From positions 1 through 64,000 of the forward strand of contig NZ_VSFA01000025.1 of NCBI RefSeq assembly GCF_008119785.1: a stretch of 64,000 nt of DNA. Direction: 5' to 3'. Every line of letters starts with the position of its first letter. Within the stretch, counting starts at the first letter, position 1. This document shows positions 23,534 through 32,009 of the stretch, piece by piece. Position numbers and translations under genes: made by a program. The notes below the pieces were generated by a model. The model was not told the origin of the DNA. It saw only the letters and a list, made by a program, of their open reading frames with translations, and searched no databases. This DNA is from Micromonospora sp. MP36. Its GTDB lineage: Bacteria; Actinomycetota; Actinomycetes; Mycobacteriales; Micromonosporaceae.

Positions 23534-24676
23534 GTGGGCGCGGAGTGGGACGTGATCGTGGTGGGGGCGGGGCCGGCGGGGTCGGCCGCCGCGCTCGCCG
23601 CGCGGCGGGCCGGGGCGCGGGTGCTGCTGCTGGACCGGTACGACTTTCCCCGTGACAAGGCGTGTGGCGACGGCATCGCGGCGCACGCGCTGGACGTCCT
23701 CGCCGAGCTGGGGGTAACCGGGGCGGTCGACGGGTACGCCCCGCTGCCCGCGCTGCGGCTCGTCGGCCCCGGCGGTGGCACGGTGGCCCGGGCGCTGCCC
23801 CGGCCCGCGTACACGGTGCCCCGGGCGGTGTTCGACGCCCGGCTGGTGGCCGCGGCGGTCACCGCCGGTGCGGAGCTGCGCCGGCACACCGTACGCCGGG
23901 TCGACCTGCGCGACGACCGGGTGGTGCTCGACGGCGAGCTGACCGGCCGGGCCGTGGTGGGGGCGGACGGTGCGGGCTCCGTGCTCCGTCGGGCCCTCGG
24001 CCATCCGGTGAACCCGGACCGTCACCTCGCGCTGGCCATCCGTGGCTACGCCCCGGCGCTGCCCGGCCCGCCCGAGCAGCTCATCATCACCTCGGCCCCG
24101 CGCTGGCCGGCGTACGCGTGGTCCTTTCCGATCGGGGACGGCCGGGCGAACGTCGGGTACGGGGAGGTACTGCGCGGCGAGCCACTGACCCGCGCGCACC
24201 TGCTGGACCGGCTGGCCGCCCTGCTGCCCGGCACCGATCCGGCCAGGGTCACCGAGTTGCGGGCCCACCACCTGCCGCTCTCCACGCACCGGCCGGTGCC
24301 CGGGCGGGGCCGGGTGGTGCTGGCTGGCGACGCGCTGTCGCTGATCAATCCGTTCACCGGCGAGGGCATCTTCTACGCGCTGCGCTCCGGCGCGCTGGCC
24401 GGCGTGGCGGCGGCCGGCAGCCCGGCGCAGGCGGCCCGCCGGTACGCCGACACCCTCCGCCGCCGGCTCGGCACGCATTTGCGGCACAGCTCGGCGGCCG
24501 CCTGGCTGGCCCGACGGCGTCAGGTGGTGGACGCGGCGGTCCGCGCGGCCCGGCGGGACGGTCGGGTCTACCGGACCGTGGTGGAGCTGGGACTGGGTGA
24601 CGGACGTCTCGACGCCCGTACCCTGGCCATGATCGGCATCGGTCTCACCCAGCGAGATCAGCCACCGCGACACTGA
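23534..24676 (+). CDS. Geranylgeranyl reductase family FAD-dependent oxidoreductase
   Basis: A 380-residue flavoprotein: IVVGAGPAGSAAALAARRAG binds FAD, FPRDKACGDGI is the family's conserved Cys-containing loop, and VLAGDALSLINPFTGEGI is the second FAD motif. Such enzymes saturate isoprenoid chains (menaquinone, glycosyl carrier lipids, ether lipids). The cis-prenyltransferase 28 bp downstream on the same strand supports an isoprenoid substrate. GTG 23534 is preferred over the upstream ATG because the palindrome occupies that region; CAGGAT lies 6 nt before it. Confidence 0.85.
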   Translation: MGAEWDVIVVGAGPAGSAAALAARRAGARVLLLDRYDFPRDKACGDGIAAHALDVLAELGVTGAVDGYAPLPALRLVGPGGGTVARALPRPAYTVPRAVFDARLVAAAVTAGAELRRHTVRRVDLRDDRVVLDGELTGRAVVGADGAGSVLRRALGHPVNPDRHLALAIRGYAPALPGPPEQLIITSAPRWPAYAWSFPIGDGRANVGYGEVLRGEPLTRAHLLDRLAALLPGTDPARVTELRAHHLPLSTHRPVPGRGRVVLAGDALSLINPFTGEGIFYALRSGALAGVAAAGSPAQAARRYADTLRRRLGTHLRHSSAAAWLARRRQVVDAAVRAARRDGRVYRTVVELGLGDGRLDARTLAMIGIGLTQRDQPPRH

Positions 24677-24693
24677 TCTTCAACCTGGGTCGC

Positions 24694-24699
24694 TACCCT
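24694..24699 (+). promoter_or_regulatory. Leaderless -10 element for the prenyltransferase
   Basis: TACCCT lies 5 nt before GTG 24705 and 8 nt before ATG 24708. Confidence 0.4.
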
Positions 24700-24704
24700 G
24701 CAAG

Positions 24705-25478
24705 GTGATGACTCTGCGGAAACTCCTCTACTCCGTGTACGAGCGCCGGCTGACGGCGAAGCTCGCGGGCAAGCCGGTGCCCCGGCACGTCGGCGTGATG
24801 TGCGACGGCAACCGCAGATGGGCCCGGGAGATGGGCTTCGTCGATCCGAACGACGGCCACCGGATGGGCGCGGAGCGGATCAAGGAGCTGCTGCGCTGGT
24901 GCGACGCGGCCGGCGTCGGGCACGTGACGCTCTGGCTGCTCTCCACCGACAACCTCTCCCGGCCGGCCGCCGAGCTGGACCCGCTGCTCCAGATCATCGA
25001 GGACCTCACCACCGAGCTGGCCGAGGAGGGCAACCCCTGGCGGCTGCGCATGGTCGGCGCCCTCGACGTGCTGCCCGCGCACCACGCCGCCGCGCTCAAG
25101 GCGGCCGCGGAGCGCACCCGGGAGCGCAGCGGCGGGGCGCAGGTCAACATCGCCGTCGGGTACGGCGGGCGGCGCGAGATCGCCGACGCGGTCCGCTCGC
25201 TGCTGCTGGAGCACGCGGCCAACGGCGGGACCATCGAGGAGCTGGCCGGCTCGATCGACGTCGACCTGATCTCCGAGCACCTCTACACCAAGGGCCTCCC
25301 GGACCCGGATCTGATCATCCGGACCAGCGGCGAGCAGCGGCTCTCCGGTTTCATGCTCTGGCAGTCGGCCCACTCGGAGTTCTACTTCTGCGAGCTCAAC
25401 TGGCCCGACTTCCGCCGGGTCGACTTCCTCCGCGCCCTGCGCTCGTACGCCACCCGCCAGCGGCGCTACGGGGTCTGA
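24705..25478 (+). CDS. cis-Prenyltransferase (isoprenyl diphosphate synthase, UppS family)
   Basis: A 257-residue Z-isoprenyl diphosphate synthase: VMCDGNRRWA with catalytic Asp34, NLSRPAAEL, and RTSGEQRLSGFMLWQSAHSE with the isopentenyl-diphosphate-binding Arg and Ser residues. It condenses IPP with an allylic primer to give a short or long cis-polyprenyl carrier. Genes beside phoH2 in mycobacteria (Rv1086) make short-chain Z,E-farnesyl diphosphate, so chain length is uncertain and I leave out uppS. ATG 24708 is an equally good start. Confidence 0.9.
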   Translation: MMTLRKLLYSVYERRLTAKLAGKPVPRHVGVMCDGNRRWAREMGFVDPNDGHRMGAERIKELLRWCDAAGVGHVTLWLLSTDNLSRPAAELDPLLQIIEDLTTELAEEGNPWRLRMVGALDVLPAHHAAALKAAAERTRERSGGAQVNIAVGYGGRREIADAVRSLLLEHAANGGTIEELAGSIDVDLISEHLYTKGLPDPDLIIRTSGEQRLSGFMLWQSAHSEFYFCELNWPDFRRVDFLRALRSYATRQRRYGV

Positions 25479-25499
25479 CCAGTCCCCGGCGCAAAGCGG

Positions 25500-26324
25500 T
25501 CAGCGCAGCCGGGACAGGGCCCCGGTGAGGAAGTCGGCGAGGGCGGCGGGCGACTCGAGGGTGAGGTCGGCGGCGTCGGCGACCTCGTGCCCGGTCTCCG
25601 GGTTGGCGACGGCGACGCAGACGCCGATGAAGTCCGGGTCGGCGGCGGCCCGGGCGCGCAGGGCGGCGAACGCCTTGATGTCCGAGACGTCGTCACCGAA
25701 GTACCAGGCGCCCCCGGCGTCCTGGACCACCTCGCCGATGACCATGCCCTTGTCCCGGTCGACCGGCGGCTTCAGCTCCAGCACCATGCGTCCGGCCTGG
25801 CAGCGCAGGCCCAGTCGCTCGGCCCGCGCCCGGCCCCACTCCTGGACCAGGTCGCCGAGCTGGGGGGCGGTGCGCCAGTGCAGAGCGACGGAGAGCCGCT
25901 TGAACTCCACCAGGGCGCCGGGCGGCAGCTCGGCGCGGGCCTGCTCGGCCAGCTCCGCCATGGTGGGCACCCAGGGCAGGGCCGCCGGCTCGGTCACGGT
26001 CTCTCCGCCGGAGTGGCTGTGCTCCAGGCCGTAGAGCCCGTACAGGTCGATGCCGGCGAGGCCGCCGAGCTGGTCGCGGAGGAACTCCACCGGGCGCGCG
26101 GAGACGATGGCGATCCGGCGTACGTGCGGGGCGAGCGCCTCCAGCGCGGCGAGCACCTTCGGCGCGGGCCGGACCGCGGTGGGGTCGTCGTCGACCGGTG
26201 CCAGGGTGCCGTCGAAGTCGAAGAAGAACACCACGTCGGCGGCCCGGGTGGCGGTGGCCCGCCAGGCGTGCTCGGCGTCCAGCGGCGTCTTCGGCGATTG
26301 GTTGCCCAGATTCAACGGCGGCAC
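25500..26324 (-). CDS. otsB: Trehalose-6-phosphate phosphatase
   Basis: A 274-residue HAD-family phosphatase that releases phosphate from trehalose-6-phosphate, the last step of trehalose synthesis. The nucleophile motif FFDFDGTLAPVDDD holds Asp36 and Asp38; IVSARP is motif II, and GDDVSDIKAF the C-terminal acid motif. No otsA is in the window. GTG 26324 is supported by TACGCT 7 nt upstream. It converges on the prenyltransferase with only 21 bp between stops. Confidence 0.92.
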   Translation of the reverse strand: MPPLNLGNQSPKTPLDAEHAWRATATRAADVVFFFDFDGTLAPVDDDPTAVRPAPKVLAALEALAPHVRRIAIVSARPVEFLRDQLGGLAGIDLYGLYGLEHSHSGGETVTEPAALPWVPTMAELAEQARAELPPGALVEFKRLSVALHWRTAPQLGDLVQEWGRARAERLGLRCQAGRMVLELKPPVDRDKGMVIGEVVQDAGGAWYFGDDVSDIKAFAALRARAAADPDFIGVCVAVANPETGHEVADAADLTLESPAALADFLTGALSRLR

Positions 26325-26331
26325 GCGCGAC

Positions 26332-26337
26332 AGCGTA
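26332..26337 (-). promoter_or_regulatory. Leaderless -10 element for otsB
   Basis: TACGCT on the minus strand lies 7 nt before GTG 26324 and fixes that start in an otherwise long open frame. Confidence 0.5.
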
Positions 26338-26392
26338 CCCCGGCCACGGCGGCGTATTCGTGGCCGAGATGTGACGCTCGGGCGACGCGGAT

Positions 26393-26746
26393 TCAGCGTT
26401 CGGCGGCTCCCCGTCCCCGGGGCCCGAACGGCACCACGGTCGCCTCCGGGCCGTGGCTCAGCAGGTAGCCCTCCACGAACCCGCTGTTGCGGTCGCCGGT
26501 GTGCGCCTCGATCTCGTTGAGCCGCGCCACCAGGAACTCGGTGAGTGCGCTGACCCGGTCGTTGAGCCGGTCGTGCAGCTCGGCGAGGACGGCGAGGACC
26601 ACCGCGGTGCCGGCCGTGGTGAGCGCGAAAAGATTGACGACCAGGGGAAGCTGCCCGCCGTTCAGTACGCCGACCACCACGTTGCCGGTCACGCACGATG
26701 TCACCGACACCACCGCGACCACGACTGCCAACCATTTCAGGGTCAT
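26393..26746 (-). CDS. Small membrane protein with helical tail, unknown function
   Basis: A 117-residue protein with two hydrophobic helices (about 4-28 and 36-56), then an amphipathic helix (ELHDRLNDRVSALTEFLVARL) that could form a coiled coil, and a basic end. ATG 26746 has GGAGG at a normal distance. The family is not recognised. Confidence 0.7.
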   Translation of the reverse strand: MTLKWLAVVVAVVSVTSCVTGNVVVGVLNGGQLPLVVNLFALTTAGTAVVLAVLAELHDRLNDRVSALTEFLVARLNEIEAHTGDRNSGFVEGYLLSHGPEATVVPFGPRGRGAAER

Positions 26747-26908
26747 GGACAGACCCCTCCTTCTGTCCCGCAGGGCTGGGTTCGGCCTTGTCCCGTCCCC
26801 CCGCCGACGACGAGCCCAAGCAGTACGAATAGGGACGCTAGCGTGCCCGTTACGCCCCCGGAGCGAAACGATCGGGTCTGACCTGCCGTTCTTTCGCCAT
26901 CTGAGGAA

Positions 26909-27349
26909 CTAGCCGGCCTGTTTACCGCTGTTTCGAACATTGACCGGGAGGGTCGGCCGATAAGCGAGGTAACGAATGGTTTCCCGAATGTGGAATTTCT
27001 CCGTGTCCGAGACGTTGGGGTCGACCAGTCGGCGCAGCAGCGCCTCGACGTCGGGGTCCATCGGCGGCGGCGTCGCGGGGGTACGCGGGCTGGTGGCGCG
27101 GTCCCAGCCGAGGGCGGTGAAGGCGGCGGCGGGGTTGAGGCCCAGCCCCTCGCAGAAGGCGACCACCCGTTCCGCCTCGGGGTCGCTGGCCCAGTCCCCG
27201 CGTACCCACCGGTTGATGGTCTGCCGGGAGACGCCGGTGCGCCGGGACACCTCGGTGCCGCTCCAGGCCCGCATGGCCCGCGCCTCGTCGAGGGCGCGGC
27301 GGACGAAGGTGGCGAAGGCGATCTTCCGTGCGTTGGCGGTCTCGGTCAC
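26909..27349 (-). CDS. XRE-like helix-turn-helix regulator
   Basis: A 146-residue DNA-binding protein; the HTH is WSGTEVSRRTGVSRQTINRWVRG (about 30-52), followed by EAERVVAFCEGLGLNPAAAF. A conserved-looking C-terminal segment (NVSDTEKFHIRETIRYLAYRP) may be a dimer or sensor part. GTG 27349 is supported by TACCGT 6 nt upstream. It is divergent from two small genes; the region between carries two direct repeats that are good operator candidates. Confidence 0.85.
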   Translation of the reverse strand: MTETANARKIAFATFVRRALDEARAMRAWSGTEVSRRTGVSRQTINRWVRGDWASDPEAERVVAFCEGLGLNPAAAFTALGWDRATSPRTPATPPPMDPDVEALLRRLVDPNVSDTEKFHIRETIRYLAYRPTLPVNVRNSGKQAG

Positions 27350-27355
27350 TCCGTG

Positions 27356-27361
27356 ACGGTA
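27356..27361 (-). promoter_or_regulatory. Leaderless -10 element for the XRE regulator
   Basis: TACCGT on the minus strand lies 6 nt before GTG 27349. GTCACG-ctga-CGTGAC, a 6-bp inverted repeat, lies about 40 bp further upstream. Confidence 0.45.
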
Positions 27362-27523
27362 CGACCCGTCGGTCTCGGCGGCGCGTCCCGGCGCGCTGCT
27401 GTCACGCTGACGTGACGGCGTACTCGGATTTCCGGTAAACGATCCAGTGCTGATCCTGAGGGGTGTCACCCGGGCAGAATAGGAGGACACCAGGACGGCG
27501 GTAAACAGACGAAAAGCTGATAC

Positions 27524-27568
27524 TGTCACGCTCATGAGACAACTTACGGTGTGTCACGTGCATGAGAC
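27524..27568. promoter_or_regulatory. Twin 17-bp direct repeats, candidate operator
   Basis: TGTCACGCTCATGAGAC (27524-27540) and TGTCACGTGCATGAGAC (27552-27568) match at 15 of 17 positions, 28 bp apart. They lie in the 264-bp divergent region between the XRE regulator and the gene at 27614. The regulator is the obvious candidate binder, by inference. Confidence 0.6.
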
Positions 27569-27613
27569 GATCAGTGCTCACATGCGTCACTCCGCGGGTG
27601 ACGAGGGGGTCTC

Positions 27614-27955
27614 GTGACCGAGCTTGCGACCCGTGCCCAGGCCTTCGGTCTGATCGCGGACGGCGTGGCCGCCGGGCTGAGCGCCCCCTGGCGCCTCTAC
27701 CTCGCCCGCGGCTGCCGGTACCTCTCCCTCAGTGTCGGTGACCGGGCCGAGTGGAACGCCTGGCGAACCCACCTCGGCTGTCCGGAGCTGAGCGTCCGGG
27801 TCTACGACGCCGGCGGCGAGATCCGGCGCTCCTCGGTGGCCGAGGTGATCCTGGACGGCTGCCGGATCAGCGTCGAGCTGGTCGAGGAGGTCAGCACCGC
27901 CGACCTGGAGCGGCTGCTGGTCGTCGACCCCGAGGTCGAGCCGGAGGAGCGATGA
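27614..27955 (+). CDS. Small protein of unknown function
   Basis: A 113-residue soluble alpha/beta-type protein with a single ARGCRYLSL segment and an acidic C-terminus (VDPEVEPEER). The family is not recognised. GTG 27614 has GAGGGGG upstream. It is divergent from the XRE regulator and 25 bp before a small membrane protein, probably one transcript. Confidence 0.65.
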   Translation: MTELATRAQAFGLIADGVAAGLSAPWRLYLARGCRYLSLSVGDRAEWNAWRTHLGCPELSVRVYDAGGEIRRSSVAEVILDGCRISVELVEEVSTADLERLLVVDPEVEPEER

Positions 27956-27980
27956 CCCGGCGGCCGGCGGGAGTGACCGG

Positions 27981-28415
27981 ATGAGCCCGTTCCTCGCCGT
28001 CGTGCTCGTCCTCGTGCTCGGCTCGACCTGCTACGCGGCGGGTCGGCTGCACGGCCAGCTCAGCTACCGGATCGGCTACCGGTTCGGCTACCGCCAGGGC
28101 TACTTCGACGGCGACCGGGGGGCGTGGCACCGGCGGCGCCGCGACGCGCAGGCAGCGATCACCTCGGCGCTGGCCGGTCCGGCGCCGGTGTCGGTGACCA
28201 CCACGGCCACCCGCGCCGCGGTCCCGTTCGCCGGGACGGCCGTCCCCGCCGCCGTCACCGCGCGGACGACTGCCAACCCGGCCCTGCGGGCCACCGCGCC
28301 CGCTCAGCTCGGCGGGCTCGCCACCCGGCAGGGCACCACGTACACCGGGTCCTCGTTCAGTGCCGCCGTCGCCGGCCGCCGGCAGACCGGGACCCTGGTC
28401 CGGCGGCAGGGCTGA
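27981..28415 (+). CDS. Small membrane-anchored protein with Tyr/Gly motif, unknown function
   Basis: A 144-residue protein: an N-terminal helix (FLAVVLVLVLGSTCYAAGRL), then a YRIGYRFGYRQGYFDG repeat of aromatic-Gly units, an RRRR cluster, and an Ala/Thr-rich tail. The family is not recognised. The overlap-free 25-bp spacing suggests co-expression with the upstream gene. Confidence 0.6.
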   Translation: MSPFLAVVLVLVLGSTCYAAGRLHGQLSYRIGYRFGYRQGYFDGDRGAWHRRRRDAQAAITSALAGPAPVSVTTTATRAAVPFAGTAVPAAVTARTTANPALRATAPAQLGGLATRQGTTYTGSSFSAAVAGRRQTGTLVRRQG

Positions 28416-28493
28416 GGCCCACCAGAGCACGGTGTGTCGTCCGCGGCGGGCGCGCACCGTCGGGGCCACGTCAGACCGGTGACGGTGGCTCCG

Positions 28494-28532
28494 CCGGCCG
28501 GGATGCGCGCAGGGGGCATGCATCCCGGCCGG
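28494..28532. terminator. 12-bp perfect inverted repeat
   Basis: CCGGCCGGGATG (28494-28505) pairs exactly with CATCCCGGCCGG (28521-28532), loop 15 nt. It lies in the 343-bp gap before phoH and probably terminates the two-gene unit upstream. I see no gene in this gap. Confidence 0.6.
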
Positions 28533-28758
28533 TTCCGCCGCGCGCCGTTCATCTCCCGGTCAGGTGAGATCCACACCGACCACTAGCCGACGGGCCCTGG
28601 TGCCACTAGCGTCTAGGCATGGCACGGGGTTTTCCCGAGCCAGCCGGAGAGCCCGGATCTGCGACCTCGCGCACGGGGCCCGCATCCGACCCCGTGTCCA
28701 CCGGGCACCGGACGAGGCGGAACACGGGTGGCCGGGTGCCCATCCGCGGAGCAGGCCT

Positions 28759-30171
28759 GTGACGACTCGCCGTACCCCCGCCGGTGCCGACCAGACCCCG
28801 GCCGCGACTGCCGCGACCCGCCGGACCACCCGCAGCCGCCGGGCGGCGGCCGCGCCGGCCGGCACCGAGGAGCCTCGACCAGCCGGCCAGGCCTTCGTCC
28901 TGGACACCTCGGTCCTCCTCTCCGATCCCGCGGCGTTCCACCGCTTCGCCGAGCACGAGGTGGTGCTGCCGCTGGTGGTCATCTCCGAACTGGAGGGCAA
29001 GCGACACCATCCCGAGCTGGGCTGGTTCGCCCGCCGGTCGCTGCGCATGCTGGACGAGCTGCGGGTGAAGCACGGCCGGCTGGACCGGCCGGTGCCCGCC
29101 AACGAGGAGGGCGGCACCCTCCGAGTGGAGCTGAACCACACCGACGACGGGGTGCTGCCGCCGGGCTTCCGGAACGAGTCGAACGACGCGCGGATCCTCT
29201 CCGTGGCGCTCAACCTCGCCGCCGAGGGGCGGGAGATCACCCTGGTCAGCAAGGACATGCCGCTACGGGTGAAGGCGGCGTCGGTCGGCCTGCGGGCCGA
29301 CGAGTACCGGCACGGCCAGGCCAGCGACCCGACCTGGACCGGCATGGCCGAGCTGGAGTTGGCCGAGGAGGAGATCGCCCGGCTGTACGCGGGGGAGACG
29401 CTGGACGTCGACGCGGCCGGTGACCTGCCCTGCCACACCGGGCTGGTGCTGCACTCGACGCGCGGCTCGGCGCTCGGCCGGGTGCTGCCCGACAAGACCG
29501 TACGGCTGGTCCGCGGCGACCGGGAGGCGTTCGGCGTGCACGGCCGCTCGGCGGAGCAGCGGATCGCGCTCGACCTGCTGCTGGACGAGTCGATCGGCAT
29601 CGTCTCGCTGGGCGGCCGGGCCGGCACCGGCAAGTCCGCGCTGGCGCTCTGCGCCGGCCTGGAGGCGGTGATGGAGCGCCGCCGGCACAAGAAGGTGATC
29701 GTCTTCCGCCCGCTTTACGCGGTCGGCGGCCAGGAACTCGGCTACCTGCCCGGCTCGGAGTCGGAGAAGATGTCGCCCTGGGCGCAGGCGGTCTTCGACA
29801 CGCTCGGCGCGGTGGTGCACGAGAACGTGCTCGAGGAGGTCACCTCGCGGGGGCTGCTGGAGGTGCTGCCGCTGACCCACATCCGCGGTCGCAGCCTGCA
29901 CGACGCCTTCGTCATCGTCGACGAGGCGCAGTCGCTGGAGCGGGGCGTGCTGCTCACCGTGCTGTCCCGGATCGGCCAGGGGTCGCGGGTGGTGCTCACC
30001 CACGACGTGGCCCAGCGGGACAACCTCCGGGTGGGACGGCACGACGGCGTGACCGCAGTGATCGAGGCGTTGAAGGGCCATCCCCTCTTCGCGCACGTCA
30101 CCCTCAGCCGTTCGGAGCGTTCTCCGATCGCCGCGATGGTCACGGATCTGTTGGAGGACATCCCCCTCTGA
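28759..30171 (+). CDS. phoH2: PIN-PhoH fusion protein (PhoH2 type)
   Basis: A 470-residue protein with an N-terminal PIN ribonuclease domain (about 50-180; FVLDTSVLLSDP with the first Asp, and NESNDARILSVAL) joined to a PhoH ATPase domain (about 245-470; SLGGRAGTGKSALALCAG is Walker A, AFVIVDEAQ Walker B, and HDVAQRDN follows). PhoH2 proteins couple ATP-driven RNA unwinding with RNA cleavage in other actinobacteria. The first 45 residues are basic and disordered. GTG 28759 has GGAG upstream. Confidence 0.92.
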   Translation: MTTRRTPAGADQTPAATAATRRTTRSRRAAAAPAGTEEPRPAGQAFVLDTSVLLSDPAAFHRFAEHEVVLPLVVISELEGKRHHPELGWFARRSLRMLDELRVKHGRLDRPVPANEEGGTLRVELNHTDDGVLPPGFRNESNDARILSVALNLAAEGREITLVSKDMPLRVKAASVGLRADEYRHGQASDPTWTGMAELELAEEEIARLYAGETLDVDAAGDLPCHTGLVLHSTRGSALGRVLPDKTVRLVRGDREAFGVHGRSAEQRIALDLLLDESIGIVSLGGRAGTGKSALALCAGLEAVMERRRHKKVIVFRPLYAVGGQELGYLPGSESEKMSPWAQAVFDTLGAVVHENVLEEVTSRGLLEVLPLTHIRGRSLHDAFVIVDEAQSLERGVLLTVLSRIGQGSRVVLTHDVAQRDNLRVGRHDGVTAVIEALKGHPLFAHVTLSRSERSPIAAMVTDLLEDIPL

Positions 30172-30217
30172 GGCCGACCCGCCGGGCACCTTTGTCCTTG
30201 TTTGAGGGCCTTCATTT

Positions 30218-30233
30218 TGTGGTGCAGATCACA
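30218..30233. promoter_or_regulatory. CRP-like binding site upstream of the transglycosylase
   Basis: TGTGGTGCAGATCACA matches the TGTGA-N6-TCACA CRP/GlxR consensus with one mismatch. It lies in an AT-rich stretch 223 bp before GTG 30456. In M. tuberculosis the CRP protein Rv3676 controls the resuscitation factor gene rpfA, another wall-lytic enzyme. The remaining leader to 30455 has no recognisable riboswitch. Confidence 0.5.
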
Positions 30234-30455
30234 ATTGGCCCTCTTCGTTTCCCATCAGCCTCACTGTGCGCAATGGTGTCCATCGAGCGCCCACGCACCA
30301 GGAAGATCGTCGAGCATCGTTCGCCACGGACGGCGAGAGCCACGAACGCCGGTGCGTCGGCTGCGACCGCGGGGTCGGGGCGCTCGCGACGCCGGCGCGG
30401 CCCACCGACGGCCACGCGTCGCGTCGAGTCCTTGCCCCCGACGAAGGGACACTTC

Positions 30456-31130
30456 GTGAGTCGGCTGTGGAGCCGGTTCGGTGCCCGTACGGCCGCTGTC
30501 GCGCTGCTCTCCGTGGGCGTTGCCGGCGGCTTCTATCTGGGCGAAGACCGACAGACCCAGCAACAGGGCCTGACCGCGCAGGCCGGCCTGGAGGTCGACC
30601 AGGCAGAATACGCGTACCAGCGCGAGCGGCAGGCGGACCACCGCGTGGAGTCGGCCCGGCAGCGGGCCGCCGAGTACCAGGCGAAGCTGCGGGCGGCGGC
30701 GGCGGCCAAGGAGGCCGCCGAGCGGGCCCGGGAGGCCGAGGCGGCCGCCGCGTCGCGGAAGAAGGCACGCGCGGAGGCGGCCGCGGCGAAGCCGTACGAC
30801 GGGCCGATCCCGGCCTCCTGCGAGGAATACAGCGGCAACCGGGCCATCGGCTGCGCGCTCATGCTGAAGGAAGGCTTCGGCATCGACCAGTTCCCGTGTC
30901 TGGACAAGCTCTGGACCAAGGAGAGCGGCTGGAACCACAAGGCCTACAACGAGGGGTCCGGCGCGTACGGGATCCCGCAGGCCCTGCCCGGCAGCAAGAT
31001 GGGCTCGGTCGCGGCCGACTGGAAGACCAACCCGGCCACCCAGATCAAGTGGGGCCTCGGCTACATCGAGGGCCGGTACGACAACCCCTGCGGCGCGTGG
31101 CAGCACTCGCAGAGCACGGGCTGGTACTGA
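30456..31130 (+). CDS. Secreted/membrane-anchored lytic transglycosylase-like protein
   Basis: A 224-residue protein with a membrane helix or signal anchor (about 10-30), a long charged Ala/Glu/Arg coiled coil (45-125), and a C-terminal lysozyme-like domain (LDKLWTKESGWNHKAYN, GAYGIPQALPGSKM, NPATQIKWGLGYI), where the Glu of KESGW is the expected catalytic acid. It would cleave peptidoglycan outside the membrane, with the coiled coil as spacer or oligomerisation element. GTG 30456 has GAAGGGA upstream; ATG 30273 in the same frame is less likely. Confidence 0.85.
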   Translation: MSRLWSRFGARTAAVALLSVGVAGGFYLGEDRQTQQQGLTAQAGLEVDQAEYAYQRERQADHRVESARQRAAEYQAKLRAAAAAKEAAERAREAEAAAASRKKARAEAAAAKPYDGPIPASCEEYSGNRAIGCALMLKEGFGIDQFPCLDKLWTKESGWNHKAYNEGSGAYGIPQALPGSKMGSVAADWKTNPATQIKWGLGYIEGRYDNPCGAWQHSQSTGWY

Positions 31131-31139
31131 TCGGACGGT

Positions 31140-31183
31140 GACGACGGCGGGGTGGGCGGGGATCCGCGCACCCCGCCGTCGTC
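31140..31183 (+). terminator. Transglycosylase terminator
   Basis: GACGACGGCGGGGTG (31140-31154) pairs perfectly with CACCCCGCCGTCGTC (31169-31183), 10 bp after the stop. Confidence 0.8.
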
Positions 31184-31243
31184 ATGTCACGGCATGCCGG
31201 GCCCGGGTGGCGGCCGGCCGGGATTGCTGATAGCTGTTGGTAC

Positions 31244-31906
31244 GTGACCTGGCGCGATGGCTCGACGAGCGGCGATCCCCGACGGTTCGGCACCGAGGCG
31301 TTCTACGCCTCACTGGGCCGGGCCTTCGTCGCCATGTGCGCGGTGGTGCCGGTGCTGTTCCTCATCGAGGCGCTCGACGTCGGCCTGCACGGCAACCTCG
31401 ACGTCACCGCCGGGATCATCCCGCACCGGATCCAGGGGCTCGACGGCGTGTTCTTCTCGCCGTTCCTGCACGCCGACTTCAACCACCTCTACAGCAACAG
31501 CATCCCGCTGATCCTGCTCGGCACCTTCGTGCTGGCCGCCGGCACCCGCCGGTTCCTCTGGTCCACGCTGTTGATCATCCTGATCAGCGGCCTGGGGGTG
31601 TGGTTCACCGGCTCGCCGAACTCGGTGGTGGTCGGCGCCAGCGGGGTGATCTTCGGCTACCTCGGCGTCCTGCTGACCCGCGGCGTCGTCGAGCGGAGCT
31701 GGTGGAACTTCGCCGTGGTGCTGCTGGTCGGCCTGCTCTACGGCTGGCAGTTGCTCGGCATCCTCCCCACCGACGAGCACATCTCCTGGCAGGGGCACCT
31801 GTTCGGGCTGCTCGGCGGGGTCGTGGCGGCGATCCTGTTCCGCCGCCGCCGGGGTGAGGCGCTGGCGGCGGAGCGCGGCGAGTCGCCCACGCTGACCCTG
31901 CCCTGA
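31244..31906 (+). CDS. Rhomboid family intramembrane serine protease
   Basis: A 220-residue rhomboid with six predicted helices. HADFNHLYSNSIPL is the conserved His/Asn region of helix 2, GASGVIFGYLG has the catalytic Ser, and WQGHLFGLLGG has the catalytic His. It cleaves substrate transmembrane segments in the membrane; the substrate is unknown. GTG 31244 is a likely start; the N-terminus is not otherwise fixed. Confidence 0.9.
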   Translation: MTWRDGSTSGDPRRFGTEAFYASLGRAFVAMCAVVPVLFLIEALDVGLHGNLDVTAGIIPHRIQGLDGVFFSPFLHADFNHLYSNSIPLILLGTFVLAAGTRRFLWSTLLIILISGLGVWFTGSPNSVVVGASGVIFGYLGVLLTRGVVERSWWNFAVVLLVGLLYGWQLLGILPTDEHISWQGHLFGLLGGVVAAILFRRRRGEALAAERGESPTLTLP

Positions 31907-31934
31907 CCGGGCGCGGGCCGTCGGCGTGACCTGC

Positions 31935-31963
31935 TTGCCCGCGGGCACCGGGCCGCCTACCGT
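31935..31963 (+). promoter_or_regulatory. Candidate promoter of the ferredoxin reductase gene
   Basis: TTGCCC (31935-31940), a 17-bp spacer and TACCGT (31958-31963), giving a leader of about 40 nt to ATG 32010. Confidence 0.4.
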
Positions 31964-32009
31964 CGGGATCAGCACGCGTTGATCCGTGAGCGGAAAGTGA
32001 CGGTGCGCC

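Noticed and set aside
27402..27590. Possible 62-residue gene opposite the XRE divergent region
   Set aside because: It has no Shine-Dalgarno or -10 at a suitable distance, no recognisable family, and it covers the candidate operator repeats.
30234..30455. Cyclic-di-AMP (ydaO-type) riboswitch before the transglycosylase gene
   Set aside because: The long leader prompted a search, but none of the conserved ydaO core sequences are present.
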